Counted from the stretch's first letter, positions 37,031-48,696 are shown. The stretch: DNA of 64,000 nt from Chrysomallon squamiferum (GCA_012295275.1 CM022672.1:11457904-11521903), one strand, 5' to 3'. The notes: a model not told the origin generated them from the letters alone. Numbers and translations: made by a program.

Positions 37031-39316
37031 AAATGACTTTCAAATAAATGACGTTATTTAAGAGATTCAAGTTGATATTATATTATAAATGTTTTATTTA
37101 TTTTAGCATTTACATGATAATTATTTTCATATGGTATCATATATGATTAGCCACTGACGGTGTCAGCAGCAAAATATTACTCATTTACTGCCAGGTTAGC
37201 CTGAATACAAATAACCAAGCCCTGGACCTAGCCTAAACAGTAAACTTCACTTGTTATACCAATATATTATAATTAATTATTTTGAATGCCTTGTCAGTAT
37301 AATTTTCTGTCAAAATAATAAACGATAATCGTTTTATTACCTTTCCTGATGCTGTTCCGCCAGCTACACCGATCAAAAATGGCCTCTGTTTAGGCTCTAA
37401 ACGATTCATCCGTGGGCTGGACGATTTCGACGACGCCATTTTATTTACAAAACAGAAATGCCTGATGCCGTTATTGATAATTGAGATGCGAAAAAAATTA
37501 AAACCAAAATAAAAATACATATCTAGCAAGTTTTATTAACCTAAGATAACAATGATTATCAGATATCGTGTTTAAACTGTAAGTACTATTTCATCATGCA
37601 GATTAACGACAACTATCAAAAAGTGGTTATCATACTGTTTGTCATTTCCCCATTTCGTAAGATCACCTGCTTATTATAATTATTATAGATATGTATTAAA
37701 TATCTTCATGATTTCTTCCGAAAATATAAAAATAAAAAAACGTCGCGCTCGTAACTTTTAAAATTGTGATAACGATACGAAGCCTTTAATAAATTAAGAT
37801 TTTTTGAGGTTATGTCCGATAATAAACAAACAGCAATATTTAACTTTCAAACTGATAGATAGCCGTACACATTTCGACTGAATTTTTATTTATCAGTCTA
37901 ATTATATTTCTAATAATTTATGTTTATGCTTAATAATTTATCTATTTTGTGTTTAGAAACTTTAAACGCTTTCAACAAATAATGTAAGTACAAGACAGTT
38001 TAAAAAATAAATTACATTATTTATATAATTATAGCTTTTTAGGAAGTTTATTTTATTTTATTTCTTTTCATTTTATATTTATTTTATTTTATTTTACTTT
38101 GTTTTGTTTTATTTTAGGAATAATACATTATACAGCATTACACAATGCACTGTGGTTGGTGAATGAAGGACTATTTGTGTTATTCTGTTTACGGATAGGC
38201 ATAACTGGGAGTGTATTCTTTTTAAGTTGATTTTACTCAACCGAGTTTACTCTTACAAACTGTATTTCAAAAATAATAAATAAATAATAAATAAATAAAA
38301 TCAGAACCATAGGAAAAATATAATTAAATTACTTGAATGATACTTATATAATATTATGAAAATTAAAATAAGGCATCGTTTAACCTGATTTCTAACAATA
38401 TATAAATATCTGGTCGCATTTATCAAGTTTTAAAAGATGTTTTTATTTTGTTGTTGTTGTTGTTGTTTAAATAAAACAATATATTATTTCATAGTACAAT
38501 TAACTTTAAATTGATTTCACTATGTATAAAAACAATTTTTAAAACGCGATGTATTGTATAATTAACTATTCGATTAATTTGGATTTAACTTAATACAAAA
38601 TCTCAGTTTTTTTTTTTTTTAAAAATTTAACCATTTACATTCACTTTCATTCATTAGTGGTATTAATAAAGACGTTTGTCTACCGGTCTCTATAACTGTA
38701 ATTCTTGCAATAATTCAGCAAATAATACATTGGTCTTTAGAACGCGTTTTCGATTGCACGTCTTACTCAAGTAATAATAATATTTCTTCCCGACATCTTG
38801 AAATCAGACATTCTCTATGAAAAATGAGCAAAAATCTATGAACAGCAACAAAAGGGAGAAACAGCTACATTCAATAATTACAATGATTTAGTTCTTTTAA
38901 TGTCGTGGTTAACTGTTATTAAGACAGTCGCCGTAAACAAACGTTATTAATTAAGTAACTACCATGGATGATCACACCAAAGGCACACTTAAAAGACAAA
39001 TTACTTATATTTATTTATTTATTTATTTATTTATTTATTGGGACTATGATGTGACTGTTGAAAATGTCAGTAAGATTTAACATATTTTTCCAAAACTAAA
39101 AAGAAAGTCCTGATAAAAAAAATATTGAATTTTAGCACGAAATTTAATAATAAATAAATATTAAAATTATAACGACAACTGGCTATATTTCCACGAAGCC
39201 AAATTCCTTTGAAGACTGAGTGTACATATTTCAGTTATTATTCACTATGCAGTTATATTACTCGGTCGGGTTATACAGAAGTTCGCGTGTCATTAATTAC
39301 GTTTTATTCTGCCTAT

Positions 39317-39324
39317 TGACGTCA
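39317..39324. promoter_or_regulatory. CRE palindrome 1 (TGACGTCA)
   Basis: Perfect eight-base CREB/ATF site, with a TGACGTGA near-site about 35 bases further right. Confidence 0.5.
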
Positions 39325-39508
39325 CAAAGAATGTGTAACTCGTTCCATGATTCATGACGTGACATTTGACATGTGGGTAAAATGACACATAAATGCTTGT
39401 AATCGTGGCATTTTAGAAACATCAGTTCTGTATAAACACAGCCTGATATTTAAAAAAAAAAAAAAAAAAAAAAAAGATACAAATATGCATTTTCATGTAT
39501 ACAAATAT

Positions 39509-39559
<51 letters not shown>

Positions 39560-39836
39560 CATACACAAATATGCGTGTGTTCAGGCATACATATACATAC
39601 ATAAGTACTTTCGTACGTATAACATACATGACATAATCGAAAATAGTAATAAAAATAAATAAAATAAAACATGTAATTTCATGTATTTAATTATGCCCGC
39701 GTATGTTATATCGTGCGTAACGTCTTGCCTACGGTGCTGACCATAAGAGAACAAAGACACGTAAAAAAAAGAAAATGAATAAAAAAACGTGGAACGGCTG
39801 TAATTAAATCGTTTTATTTAACCTCCGAGCTCTCTG

Positions 39837-39911
39837 TGACGTCACATACCTTTGACTCACATGACTCTAGAACAAAGCATTCTGTTTCAAGTTAGTGTAA
39901 TAATGACGTCA
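39837..39911. promoter_or_regulatory. Two CRE palindromes 67 bases apart
   Basis: Perfect TGACGTCA at 39837-39844 (within GTGACGTCAC, an extended ten-base palindrome) and again at 39904-39911. Confidence 0.5.
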
Positions 39912-39940
39912 AGAGATCTGCAACAGATTACTACTACTAC

Positions 39941-39990
<50 letters not shown>

Positions 39991-40494
39991 GTCTCTGATC
40001 TCGGGTCTATAAACTATAACGTTTCACCTTTGAGAAACATTTTACTTATTATCATTGCTGGCGTCGTTGTTGATGTTTCAGATTCACACATTCCGGTTTG
40101 ATCTCCTGAACTTTATGACTGTAGGTCATCTTTGTTTTGACTTCATTTTTATCGTCGGACGATATTAATTATATACGTCAACGAACTATGGATCAACAGC
40201 ATCGTTAGTAACCTGTCAAAATTCACAGAAAAGGAATGTTAGGTTAATCATCTGTTGTCGTTTCTGATGTAATTTTTTCTCGACACATGGAATAGTAATA
40301 ACGATACGGTTAATAAATAGGAGTGGAGTATCCAGCAGTTTTAATATCAGATAATACATCAGCTTAATGGTCAGGAGACTTGGTAAATAACGTCAGTGCC
40401 ATTTTCAGACTGAATGGATTCCGGGTCTTTGGGATCAAATGCTATTATGTGCTCCTGCCCTCCGTTGATAATATTTTGTATGTGTAAGATATTT

Positions 40495-40532
<38 letters not shown>

Positions 40533-40958
40533 TAATAAAAACATATAATAATAATAACAACAACAACAACAACAACAAATAATAATAATATTATATAATA
40601 ATAATAATAACAACAACAACAACATCAACAACAATACGTGTTGAAATAATGACAAGACTGTGGAAAAAGAATAAAAAGATTATTACATATTTCTTAATAT
40701 TATTAATATTATTACTACTGTTTCTCTCTATATGGTCACAGCTAACAGATGCAGTAATTACAGAATTTATTTAACTTTACGTAACGTAACAGTCTGTTTT
40801 AATTAACAAATTGTGAACCACAGTGTTTCCTGCCAGTGACATAAATTATTCAGGATAACTGCCACAGACGCGGATAATGTTTTGACTGTAATTATTAAGT
40901 AAGAACCAAGGTTCAGTTAGTGAAATACATATATCTGTGCGCGTACGTGCGTGCGAAC

Positions 40959-41006
<48 letters not shown>

Positions 41007-42484
41007 AAAAGTTTGATGCATTGATTAAAAGTGATTAACCATTGTTTCACTACAACAAACCAAATTGAATTTTTACTGATAGTGCAAAAGGACTTACAGA
41101 CTATTCAGATTTTTACGTTTTCTTTAAGTCATAACTGGTCTGTGTGTGTTTGCATGATTATATGTTTGTATGTAGTTATGTACTTACGTATGTCTTTATG
41201 TAAGTTCGTGAAGGCTGTGCATCTATGTGCGTTCACTACATTTAGCACCTGTTTAATCACACTGTAAATTGTTTGGCAGTCATAGAAATACAACAATATA
41301 TATTATTACATTAGACCAGATATGTACTAAGTCTTATAAATTAATCAAATAGATGTATATAATTAATTTTCTCAGTGCATCGGCATTGTAAATATATTTC
41401 TAGCAAATAAAACAAACAAACATTTATTACATAAGAATTTATTGTTTGTATCTTACAAAATATTAAAAATATATATAACACAATATATATATATATATTA
41501 ATCTCTTTTAGAAAACAATCTTGGATAGACAATACGAAAAACCACTTTGAAAGCAAGGTGAAATTAAAGCACAATTTGTATAAAACACAAGTAAATTATG
41601 TGTCATAATTTAAGAATAACATTAAATTAAAATGTTCTATTATGGTTTTCTAATGATTAATAAATACTGAAATGGAATTCTGTGATCTTTTTTATTATTA
41701 TTGTCGGCGCAAAGCAAGTCATTTAATTATTTATTATTTCTTCCTAAAATATGTTAATGAAAAGTACATTTAAATTTTGGTAATAATTAATTAAATAATA
41801 ACACATCTAACGCTACACATTTAAATTAAAAATAATTAATAATAATATCAATAATTATAGTAATAAACTAACAAGACGAAGACGGGGGAGGGGGAGAAGA
41901 AGAAAAAAAGAAGGAAAGATCTTTGAGAAGGTGATAAATAAAATTTAAGCCCAATTATTACTCTCTCTCAAAATACACCATCTATCAAGACAATCCCGAA
42001 CTAATGTACGGAAACAATAAATAAATAAATAAATAAACAGCTGTCGTCAAAACAAACATTGTAACTGATTAAATAAAGATGAGTCATCAATACGAACAAT
42101 GATAAATGCGATCTGTGAGCGTAATTCGGGACAGTCACCATGTAAAACAAAACAAAAAAGTACAAGTCTATTCTGACGTACAAAAAGAAACCATAAATGT
42201 TCTTTTTTTTTAACTTCCGTTTCATAGGAGCAGCCTTTCAGTGTAAACACGTCACTGGGGTGTAACGTTATCAGGATTCTTCGTATTTTGTTTCACGTCT
42301 TGAATACGTCAGTTCACATTTTTTTTTTGGTCTCTGTTTGAACCTGCACCCAATACTGAACACAGTTTGTGGTTACTTTTTTTTTAACTTTTTTCTTTAG
42401 ACTCCGGTCCTTTTGCGAAACAGCCTTGTAATGCATCTTCATCTTTTTATGACATAGATTCATTGCCAGTAATGTTTTCTTCTA

Positions 42485-42500
42485 TCTCAGGCTTTTATTA
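42485..42500 (-). terminator. Candidate poly(A) signal for the 157-aa gene
   Basis: TTTATT at 42494-42499 reads AATAAA on the minus strand, about 235 bases after the stop of the 42732-43205 gene. The strand, order and distance fit a short 3'UTR. Confidence 0.4.
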
Positions 42501-42731
42501 AAACATGTCTAGCTTGGTAAATGATGTTCGTCTTTTAACAGATATGTTTTCTGGGGGCTTCGAAACGAAAGTAAACATATCCGACAAATATTTATATAAA
42601 AATAAATATGGCCGTTGCTGTGTTGACAACCTGAAATATATTTTCTTCCTTTTCAGAATAAGACTGAACACATTCTGTGGCCATTTTATAAATTATTATA
42701 ACTTACAGTTATTGTCACAACCAAATCAGTT

Positions 42732-43205
42732 TCAGTCCTCGTTGCTAAAGTGTCCACAGAGCTGCAGCAAAAGTTCTTTTTGTTGCTCCGACAATCCAGA
42801 AAACAGATCTGCAACTGCATTTCTTCGTTGCTTTGAAATGATGCATTTTTGGAATGCTACCATGGTCTCATGAGACGAAGTTGTCGTCTGCTCGTCGGAG
42901 TCGTACGTAAAATCTTCAACAACACTGGTCCTGTCGTCTACTTCGGACGAAGTGGATAAAGGACGGGCGTTTTCGACTGTTTTCGTTTCTGTCGTAATTA
43001 CGTTTGATTCACTTCGGACCGTTATTTGCTCGTCGTTCATTTGTAAGCTTTTTTCAGCTTCTTCAATTTGTTCTGATGTCCAGCCAAGTCTTTCAAGAAT
43101 GACCGGTGAAATTCCTTCAAAAACGTACGCCATGCCACTCCGGCGTTCACGTCTTGGCACGACTTCTGCCACTATCATTTCTTTGTTTGCAATTGAAAGA
43201 ACCAT
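42732..43205 (-). CDS. Unrecognised intact single-exon 157-aa protein
   Basis: I do not recognise this protein. The frame runs from ATG at 43205 to a stop at 42732 with no repeats, and its base composition is clearly richer in GC than the flanks. The N-terminal third is basic then hydrophobic (RRERRSGMAYVF, about residues 18-29), followed by SPVILERLGWTSEQIEEAEK (about 33-52), which looks like a small helical bundle. Residues about 55-110 are acidic and rich in S/T/E and probably disordered. The C-terminus (QRRNAVADLFSGLSEQQKELL, about 126-146) predicts an amphipathic helix. There is no signal peptide or membrane segment, so it is likely cytosolic or nuclear. Two ordered ends around an acidic linker is a layout seen in stress or immediate-early regulators; that is inference. 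No in-frame splice is needed. Confidence 0.75.
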   Translation of the reverse strand: MVLSIANKEMIVAEVVPRRERRSGMAYVFEGISPVILERLGWTSEQIEEAEKSLQMNDEQITVRSESNVITTETKTVENARPLSTSSEVDDRTSVVEDFTYDSDEQTTTSSHETMVAFQKCIISKQRRNAVADLFSGLSEQQKELLLQLCGHFSNED

Positions 43206-43422
43206 CGAGAAAATAAAATGTTATTACTTCTTCACAAAAATCACACACTATTATAAAATGTGCTTTACACAACGGTTATCTTCCTCTTTTCAAGCAAAGA
43301 ACAGCGATTTTGTGTAGCTGAGGTTATCACAGTATCTAAACGAAAAGCGCAGATAGAGTTTATTTTAAACAAGTCAAATACCTGCGTCAGGATTTAATAA
43401 TATCCAATGACTAAGCTACAAA

Positions 43423-43500
43423 ACCACGTGCTACGAGGATACTAAAGTTGCCCGGTCACATTTACAGCCAATCAAAAGCGTCAGACGGTGTGACGCAAAT
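43423..43500 (-). promoter_or_regulatory. Promoter-like motif group upstream of the 157-aa gene
   Basis: Within 300 bases of the start codon lie an E-box CACGTG (about 43424), GCCAATCA (about 43467-43474, a CCAAT-type box) and TGACGCAA at 43491-43498. The last reads TTGCGTCA on the gene's strand, a C/EBP-ATF composite sequence. The combination is typical of stress- or cAMP-responsive promoters (general knowledge); function is untested. Confidence 0.4.
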
Positions 43501-43936
43501 TGGGAAAGCCCGTCGAGAAATCGATAAGAAGACGCAGCCATCTATACAATGCGTTCTTGTGATATAACAGCGGGAACGTGTAACTTAAAACCCTTTATAT
43601 AATTAATGGTCGTACGCATGGCTGAGTTCGCTCGAACAAGGCTCATAAAGCATTGTATGTCACTGTTTCCAGCATCTAAGTGGGTCGCTGTTTTACCTGA
43701 ATGATGAAATCACACTAAAGGTTGTTAATTGGTTTTAAAACGTGTGTTCCTTATCTTGAACTTGTCCTGTAACCTGCTATCAGTTATTAAAAAAAAATTT
43801 TAAAAAATAAATGTACTTTCGGGATATGAAGGGGAATTCCAATGTAAAAATGCTTCCAGGTATAAGAAACAATACTTTAAAAAAAATGCTTAAAGGTTTC
43901 TTGTAATTGTTGTTGTAATTGTTGTCATTGTTGTCA

Positions 43937-43976
<40 letters not shown>

Positions 43977-44537
43977 AAAATTCAATAATAGGTCTAGCTG
44001 TAAAAAAACACAACATATATATAAATAAATAAATAAACAATGATGAACTGTGTGTGTGTGTGTGTGTGTATACATGTATGTATGTAAATATTTATGTATG
44101 TGTGTATGTATCTGTGTGTCTGTGTATGTTTGTGAGTTTGAGATTTTTGTTTCAAAATGTAAACAATGATGAATTCCTGTTGGCAGCTATTGCAATATGT
44201 CACGGTTATCATGTTATTAAAATCAATGTTGCCCGAAACCAAAAAAAATCCTCCCTTGGTGTAATTATTCGTAGTTAAAGCATGCTGCGAAAGAGACAAA
44301 ACAACAACTACTACAACTTTACGAAAAAAAAAAAAAAAAAAAAGAAGAAGAAGAAAGGAAAATAACAAAAATGCGTATAAATCTTATTAATATGTAAGTA
44401 CTAAAATATAATTCACACAGATATTGTAAAATAATAATAATAATAATAATAATAATATACATTTGGATGAAGGTTTTTAATTTCTGCTTAACGGATACGA
44501 ATTAACGGGAAGGGAAGCAAAGTTTCCTATTACCCAC

Positions 44538-44571
44538 TGACGTCAGACATTTAGAGTAACAAAACATTATT

Positions 44572-44606
<35 letters not shown>

Positions 44607-44808
44607 TCATTCAAAGGTTTTATTTCATCTCTTACTTTTTCTTTATGTAGGCCTGATAGCAAAGGCTGCACTAGGTCGTTTCGAAGTATGATTTTGTTGT
44701 CAGCTCAAAGTACACTAAATCTGTCCCGGTAGTGGTATTAAGCATCTGCTTTTACGGGCTAATTCTTTCTTATTTTGCGATTTTCTTTTCATTCTTTGTT
44801 CATCAATT

Positions 44809-44895
<87 letters not shown>

Positions 44896-45038
44896 TTTCT
44901 TTACAAAGATCTAAATAAATTATAAATATTATTCATCGAGCAAAAAATCTATTTACAAGCAAGGTAAATATTGATACATAATTACTGTATTCATTTTGTT
45001 TACAACGCATGTTCATTTATCCTCGAAGAATGACGTCA
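44538..45038. promoter_or_regulatory. Two further CRE palindromes
   Basis: Perfect TGACGTCA at 44538-44545 and 45031-45038, about 1.3 and 1.8 kb upstream of the 157-aa gene. The long (CT)n tract lies between them. Confidence 0.45.
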
Positions 45039-45109
45039 AAGTAATTATGTCAGGCAATCTGCAGACGAAATCAAACATCATCTTTTGTTACATGTGCATG
45101 ATTTAGATA

Positions 45110-45355
45110 TTACGTCTTGCAACCTGTTTCCAGTCGAGAAGGTTTAAATACTACTACGCCGAAGTTTCTTTTCTCATAATCTTCTAATCCACCAAGAGAA
45201 GTTTGCCAAAGAATAATTCTGCCAAAGATATGATTCATAACATCATCTTGTTGGTGAAATGTTGCAATCATATAGTTGTCTTTCACCGTCTGATTGTGAA
45301 CTCGAAGGCTGTTAAAGATCGATGCTGGTATTGCAGTACCATTGATGTTCGTGCG
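45110..45355 (-). CDS. Unassigned coding-like open frame, 81 codons, no start
   Basis: The minus-strand frame is open between TGA (45358-45356) and TAA (45112-45110). It lacks a suitable ATG, so it would be an internal or terminal exon, or a fragment. It is complex and protein-like, with NGTAIPASIFNSLRVHNQ, DNYMIATFHQQDDV, GRIILWQTSLGGLEDY and FGVVVFKPS. The PASIFNSL segment and the following alternating hydrophobic pattern recall the extracellular GAIN domain of adhesion GPCRs; this resemblance is weak. I see no strong acceptor at its 5' side. It may be a decayed exon. Confidence 0.45.
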   Translation of the reverse strand, partial: RTNINGTAIPASIFNSLRVHNQTVKDNYMIATFHQQDDVMNHIFGRIILWQTSLGGLEDYEKRNFGVVVFKPSRLETGCKT

Positions 45356-45822
45356 TCAGACGATCGTTATTTGTAGAAGTCGTAAATATCTAATTGGATC
45401 CGATAATTAATCAGCTTCAGACCTTGAGAGAAGCGGCTGTGTACCTCGTTTTAAATTAAAAATAAACAAAGTAGAAGTTTCGGTAACTTTGTAGCTACCA
45501 TATAATTTTCAAATCAATAACGGTACCTTCAAGATAAATTACCAGCGACTCTGTACATCTTTTAGTATTAAAATTTAATAAAAATTACTTTGAGATCACC
45601 ACGATATTTTCAAATCAATAACGGCATCTTCACAATAAGGAATCTTACTCGAGGAACTTCAAAGTAAGCAAAAGTATGGTGCACACCGGCAAATGCAATG
45701 TTGTCACATACTGGTTTTATAACATGGCTGATCATTTTTATCAGTATTTCTTTTCATTTTAGTATTTTTATTTTTATTTTCTCTGAAAAGAGATTTTAAA
45801 AAATAAATAAATAAAAATAAAA

Positions 45823-45853
<31 letters not shown>

Positions 45854-46796
45854 GTAATAATTATTTAAAAAATAATTAAAGTAATGTTGTTTTTTTCATT
45901 TTTAATTCTATTTTATTGTACTCTGAATAGTTTTATTTAACCACCATTGAGAAGTGTGAAGATTTCAAAACTGATGGTAATAACAGAAGATCAGAGCAGT
46001 CGATAGGCAAAACACGATAATGATTATAAAGATCTTCAAATGCACAAATAAAGCATTTAGAAAATGAATTTAAAAAGAAAATGAATTAAAAAAGAAAATA
46101 TAATTTAAGAAAGATGTAATAATTAAAAAAATATAAATTAAATAAATGTAAAAAAAAATGACAAGAAAGACGTCCAGATATACTGGTGGAAATATATGGG
46201 ACATTTTCTGCTATGAATCATACGGTCATTGAACATATACATGTAATTTCATTTCAAATGATGCCCCACGACAATGCAAAGAACAAATCCATATATATAT
46301 AATACCCACACATACACATATACTGATCGATCGATAGATAGATACATATAGATAGAGTCTGATAAGGATATTTTATTTGCTAAGAGGTAACTTGCTATTT
46401 TATTTTATTAATGATGTTATCGGATATAGTAGTTTTCATATACAAGCAGAGACAGACAGAAAGACAGAAAGTCATACAGATATATTCTTACACTGAAACG
46501 AAGAGAGACAGACAAACTCACGGACAATTATTTTAGACAGACTCTTAGCACACAGGACAGACAATTATTATTTTACTCGCCCTATGTACAGTGGATCTGC
46601 TAGCAGCTGTTGTCATTCTTTCGCTGTCGCTATCTACATCTGCGTTATCAGATATCAGCCTACGCAGATCAGATTAATTAACAGCCACATCTTCCGTTCA
46701 TAGTTTAATTTTTAATACACGTACCGGACCAGACAATAACAACAAGCAGCCATTGTATTTGTATGGAAACATCTGGCAAGGGTGGAAAACCGGCAA

Positions 46797-46854
46797 AATA
46801 ATAATAATAATAATAAATAATAACAATAACAATAACAATAACAATAACAATAAC

Positions 46855-46889
<35 letters not shown>

Positions 46890-46896
46890 CAACAAC
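46797..46896. repeat. AAT/AAC compound microsatellite
   Basis: AAT units, then AACAAT units, then AAT and AAC units over about 100 bases. The poly-leucine and poly-isoleucine frames across it are artefacts. Confidence 0.95.
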
Positions 46897-47419
46897 AGAT
46901 TATCTCCAGCTTGACTTGCAAAGTTATTATTCATTCTATAAAAATAAATATTGGTCAGGGTTGTCCGCTGAGAGATAATATCAAAACTGCACTTATTATT
47001 TGTTTAGCGATACTTATTAACAGTTTTCAGGCATCCAGTGTATAGATGGAACTGGTACCTGGCTACAACGAGAAAATGACTAGAAAGGGAAATTATCTGG
47101 AATGGGAAAACCTGGCTGGAAGGGAATGATTAATCATTTAGCTTATCTCATCTCTGTTGCTTTATTCTCCGAGCTTCGGGACTTTCCGAGAAGATTACAA
47201 AGGCGGAGATGGCATGATACATCAAGCTACATATTTTATGCTGAATTTTCTTCCTGGTTAAGACATCTAAAATCCCCTTCTTTTCAGTTCACACGTAAAA
47301 GGATACGTTTCGCTTGGATGTTTCGATACTTTGACATGTCAGACATGTAGTTCAGAACGTTATGCTCTGTTTAACGCAGTCTAAAGGAGTTTGGGTGTCT
47401 GGCTCTCTTAGCAATGTCA

Positions 47420-47488
<69 letters not shown>

Positions 47489-48287
47489 AATAAATAAATA
47501 TGCAAATAAATAAATAACAATAACAATAATAATAATTATTATTATTATCATCATTATCATAAATAAGTAAATAACAACAAAAAGCATAATAATATTAATT
47601 AGTTCCATATGAAGTATTTATTATTGAGTTTTGGAGTTACTGACAAATATTTTGCAAATTTCATTGATACTTTGTGCATTTCATGTTGACTATCATCATC
47701 ATCATAATCATCATTATCATCACTGTATTTGAACTATCAATAACAAACTCATGAAAATATTACTTCCAGGAATGTTACCAGACCATTAAATTTATTAACA
47801 TAAGTGGCAAAAGGGAAACATCACATACGCATTAAGAATAAGTGCACACCGAATTATATACCAACAGACAAACACAGGCTCTATATAGCATCTAGTATTA
47901 GTATAATAAATAATAAATTTAAGAAATTAGATATTATTACTACAACTATATATTTTCTCAGTTACAACTGTTGTATGTAATAAAAAAATATATATATATT
48001 AAAATTTGTTATCCTGAAAACAAGATTTATCCTGTGTCTGTTAAAACATGCTTTAAAACTAGCAAATTAACGAGACGTTACAACACGGTAACAAAGTTTT
48101 CTTCAACGCTGGAATGATTTGTTTTGTTATATTCAGTCAACGCTTTCCGAATATTCGCCCAGGCTCGAGGAAAGATGACGCAGCTGTCACACTAATTGTA
48201 AACTATTATAAAGTGCAAGATGATGAGTATTTTAAGTGTTCTTGAATTTAATCGGGAAATAGACCGTAAGATAAAGAGGAAGTTACT

Positions 48288-48295
48288 TGACGTCA
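48288..48295. promoter_or_regulatory. CRE palindrome 6 (TGACGTCA)
   Basis: Perfect site about 150 bases before the small ORF at 48436, followed by TGACGTAA near 48600. Confidence 0.45.
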
Positions 48296-48435
48296 TTACT
48301 TTCAAGCGGTGTACTTCATTCTTAATTTCTGAAAAAACGACAAAGAAGAAGAAGAAGAAGAAAAATCCAAGATTTAAATTCCTGACTTAATGATAATATT
48401 AAGAATAATTTTTATAGTAATTCTGTATCACTTAT

Positions 48436-48696
48436 ATGGCAGTGAGAAACTTAGATAGAAATTATTATTTAATGAATCGCTCAGTGCTATTGCTGTTTTT
48501 AATTTTTTTTTTTTTTTGCTCCATATCAATGGCCAAGGATTATAGTGATAATAAGAGGAAACGTCGACGCCATGTGATCACGATAGATTATCGTTACTGT
48601 GACGTAATTGTTGATATGGTTGATATGGTAGAGATTAAGGTTGATATTTCTTCAGCACCTGGGATATATTGTTTAAAACACATTTTATTAAGGTGA
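48436..48696 (+). CDS. Possible small secreted peptide ORF (86 aa)
   Basis: Not recognised. A second ATG (residue 13) begins MNRSVLLLFLIFFFFCSISM, a signal-peptide-like stretch whose core is encoded by a poly-T run. It is followed by the basic cluster NKRKRRR, a possible convertase site, and then a V/I/D-rich tail with one late cysteine. The poly-T core could create the hydrophobic segment by chance. A CRE lies 150 bases upstream. Confidence 0.2.
   Translation: MAVRNLDRNYYLMNRSVLLLFLIFFFFCSISMAKDYSDNKRKRRRHVITIDYRYCDVIVDMVDMVEIKVDISSAPGIYCLKHILLR

Larger units (their letters stand above)
34301..37439 (-). pseudogene. UCK2: Uridine-cytidine kinase pseudogene, exons 2, 3 and 5 lost
   Basis: Present: exon 1 (37341-37439, 33 codons, one replacement I18K), exon 4 (36413-36555, A to S once), exon 6 (35148-35196) and exon 7 (34301-34407 with TGA), all with GT/AG ends and open frames. 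Exons 2 and 3 are absent. Exon 5 survives only as about 20 bases near 35491-35510. Extra shards of exon 4 and exon 1 sit at 36769-37030. Joining exons 1, 4, 6 and 7 would lose the substrate-binding region and shift frame. A working kinase is ruled out unless exons lie elsewhere. The remaining exons are strikingly well preserved, suggesting a young duplication or selection on the RNA. Confidence 0.9.
33822..38372 (-). repeat. Tandem segmental duplicate of the UCK locus
   Basis: Four stretches match the first locus. 33822-34018 matches 19931-20135; 34019-34150 matches about 19640-19785; 34150-37630 matches parts of 21915-28660; and 37966-38345 matches 28665-28800 plus 33340-33563. Matching includes introns, the SINE-like unit and the promoter region, so this is a genomic duplication and not a retrocopy. 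The first two blocks are in swapped order and about 1.8 kb (20150-21910) is missing. About 335 bases (37631-37966) occur only in this copy. Confidence 0.9.
37631..42480. other. Non-coding interval with microsatellites and CRE palindromes
   Basis: No gene supported. Contents: (TTTA)n at 39008-39040, (CA)n at 39509-39553, (TTA)n at 39943-39990, AAT/AAC arrays at 40497-40635 and (GT)n at 40960-40998. Three perfect TGACGTCA palindromes lie at 39317, 39837 and 39904. The stretch 39230-39420 is less simple than its surroundings and may be regulatory. Confidence 0.6.
43206..45109. other. Interval left of the GAIN-like ORF
   Basis: Beyond the promoter-like group there is (TTA)n at 43938-43973, (GT)n at 44050-44068, a poly-A run at 44323-44342, (AAT)n near 44430, poly-T at 44578-44605 and a 77-base (CT)n tract at 44814-44891. 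CRE palindromes lie at 44538 and 45031. No other gene is supported. Confidence 0.6.

Noticed and set aside
34301-37439. Second UCK copy as a functional paralogue
   Set aside because: Exons 2, 3 and 5 are missing or reduced to a stub. No splicing of the remaining exons restores the nucleoside-binding region in frame.
42505-43317. Plus-strand frames of about 120 codons over the 157-aa gene
   Set aside because: They are antisense shadows. The minus frame has the better composition, a proper ATG, upstream motifs and a downstream poly(A) signal.
45620-45730. Short minus-strand exon-like frame with a CGA/GTAAGA donor
   Set aside because: Only about 25 codons, with no convincing acceptor and no family resemblance.
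47102-47350. 82-aa ATG frame rich in R, F and W
   Set aside because: No signal, domain or splice context. Could be real but nothing supports it beyond being open.
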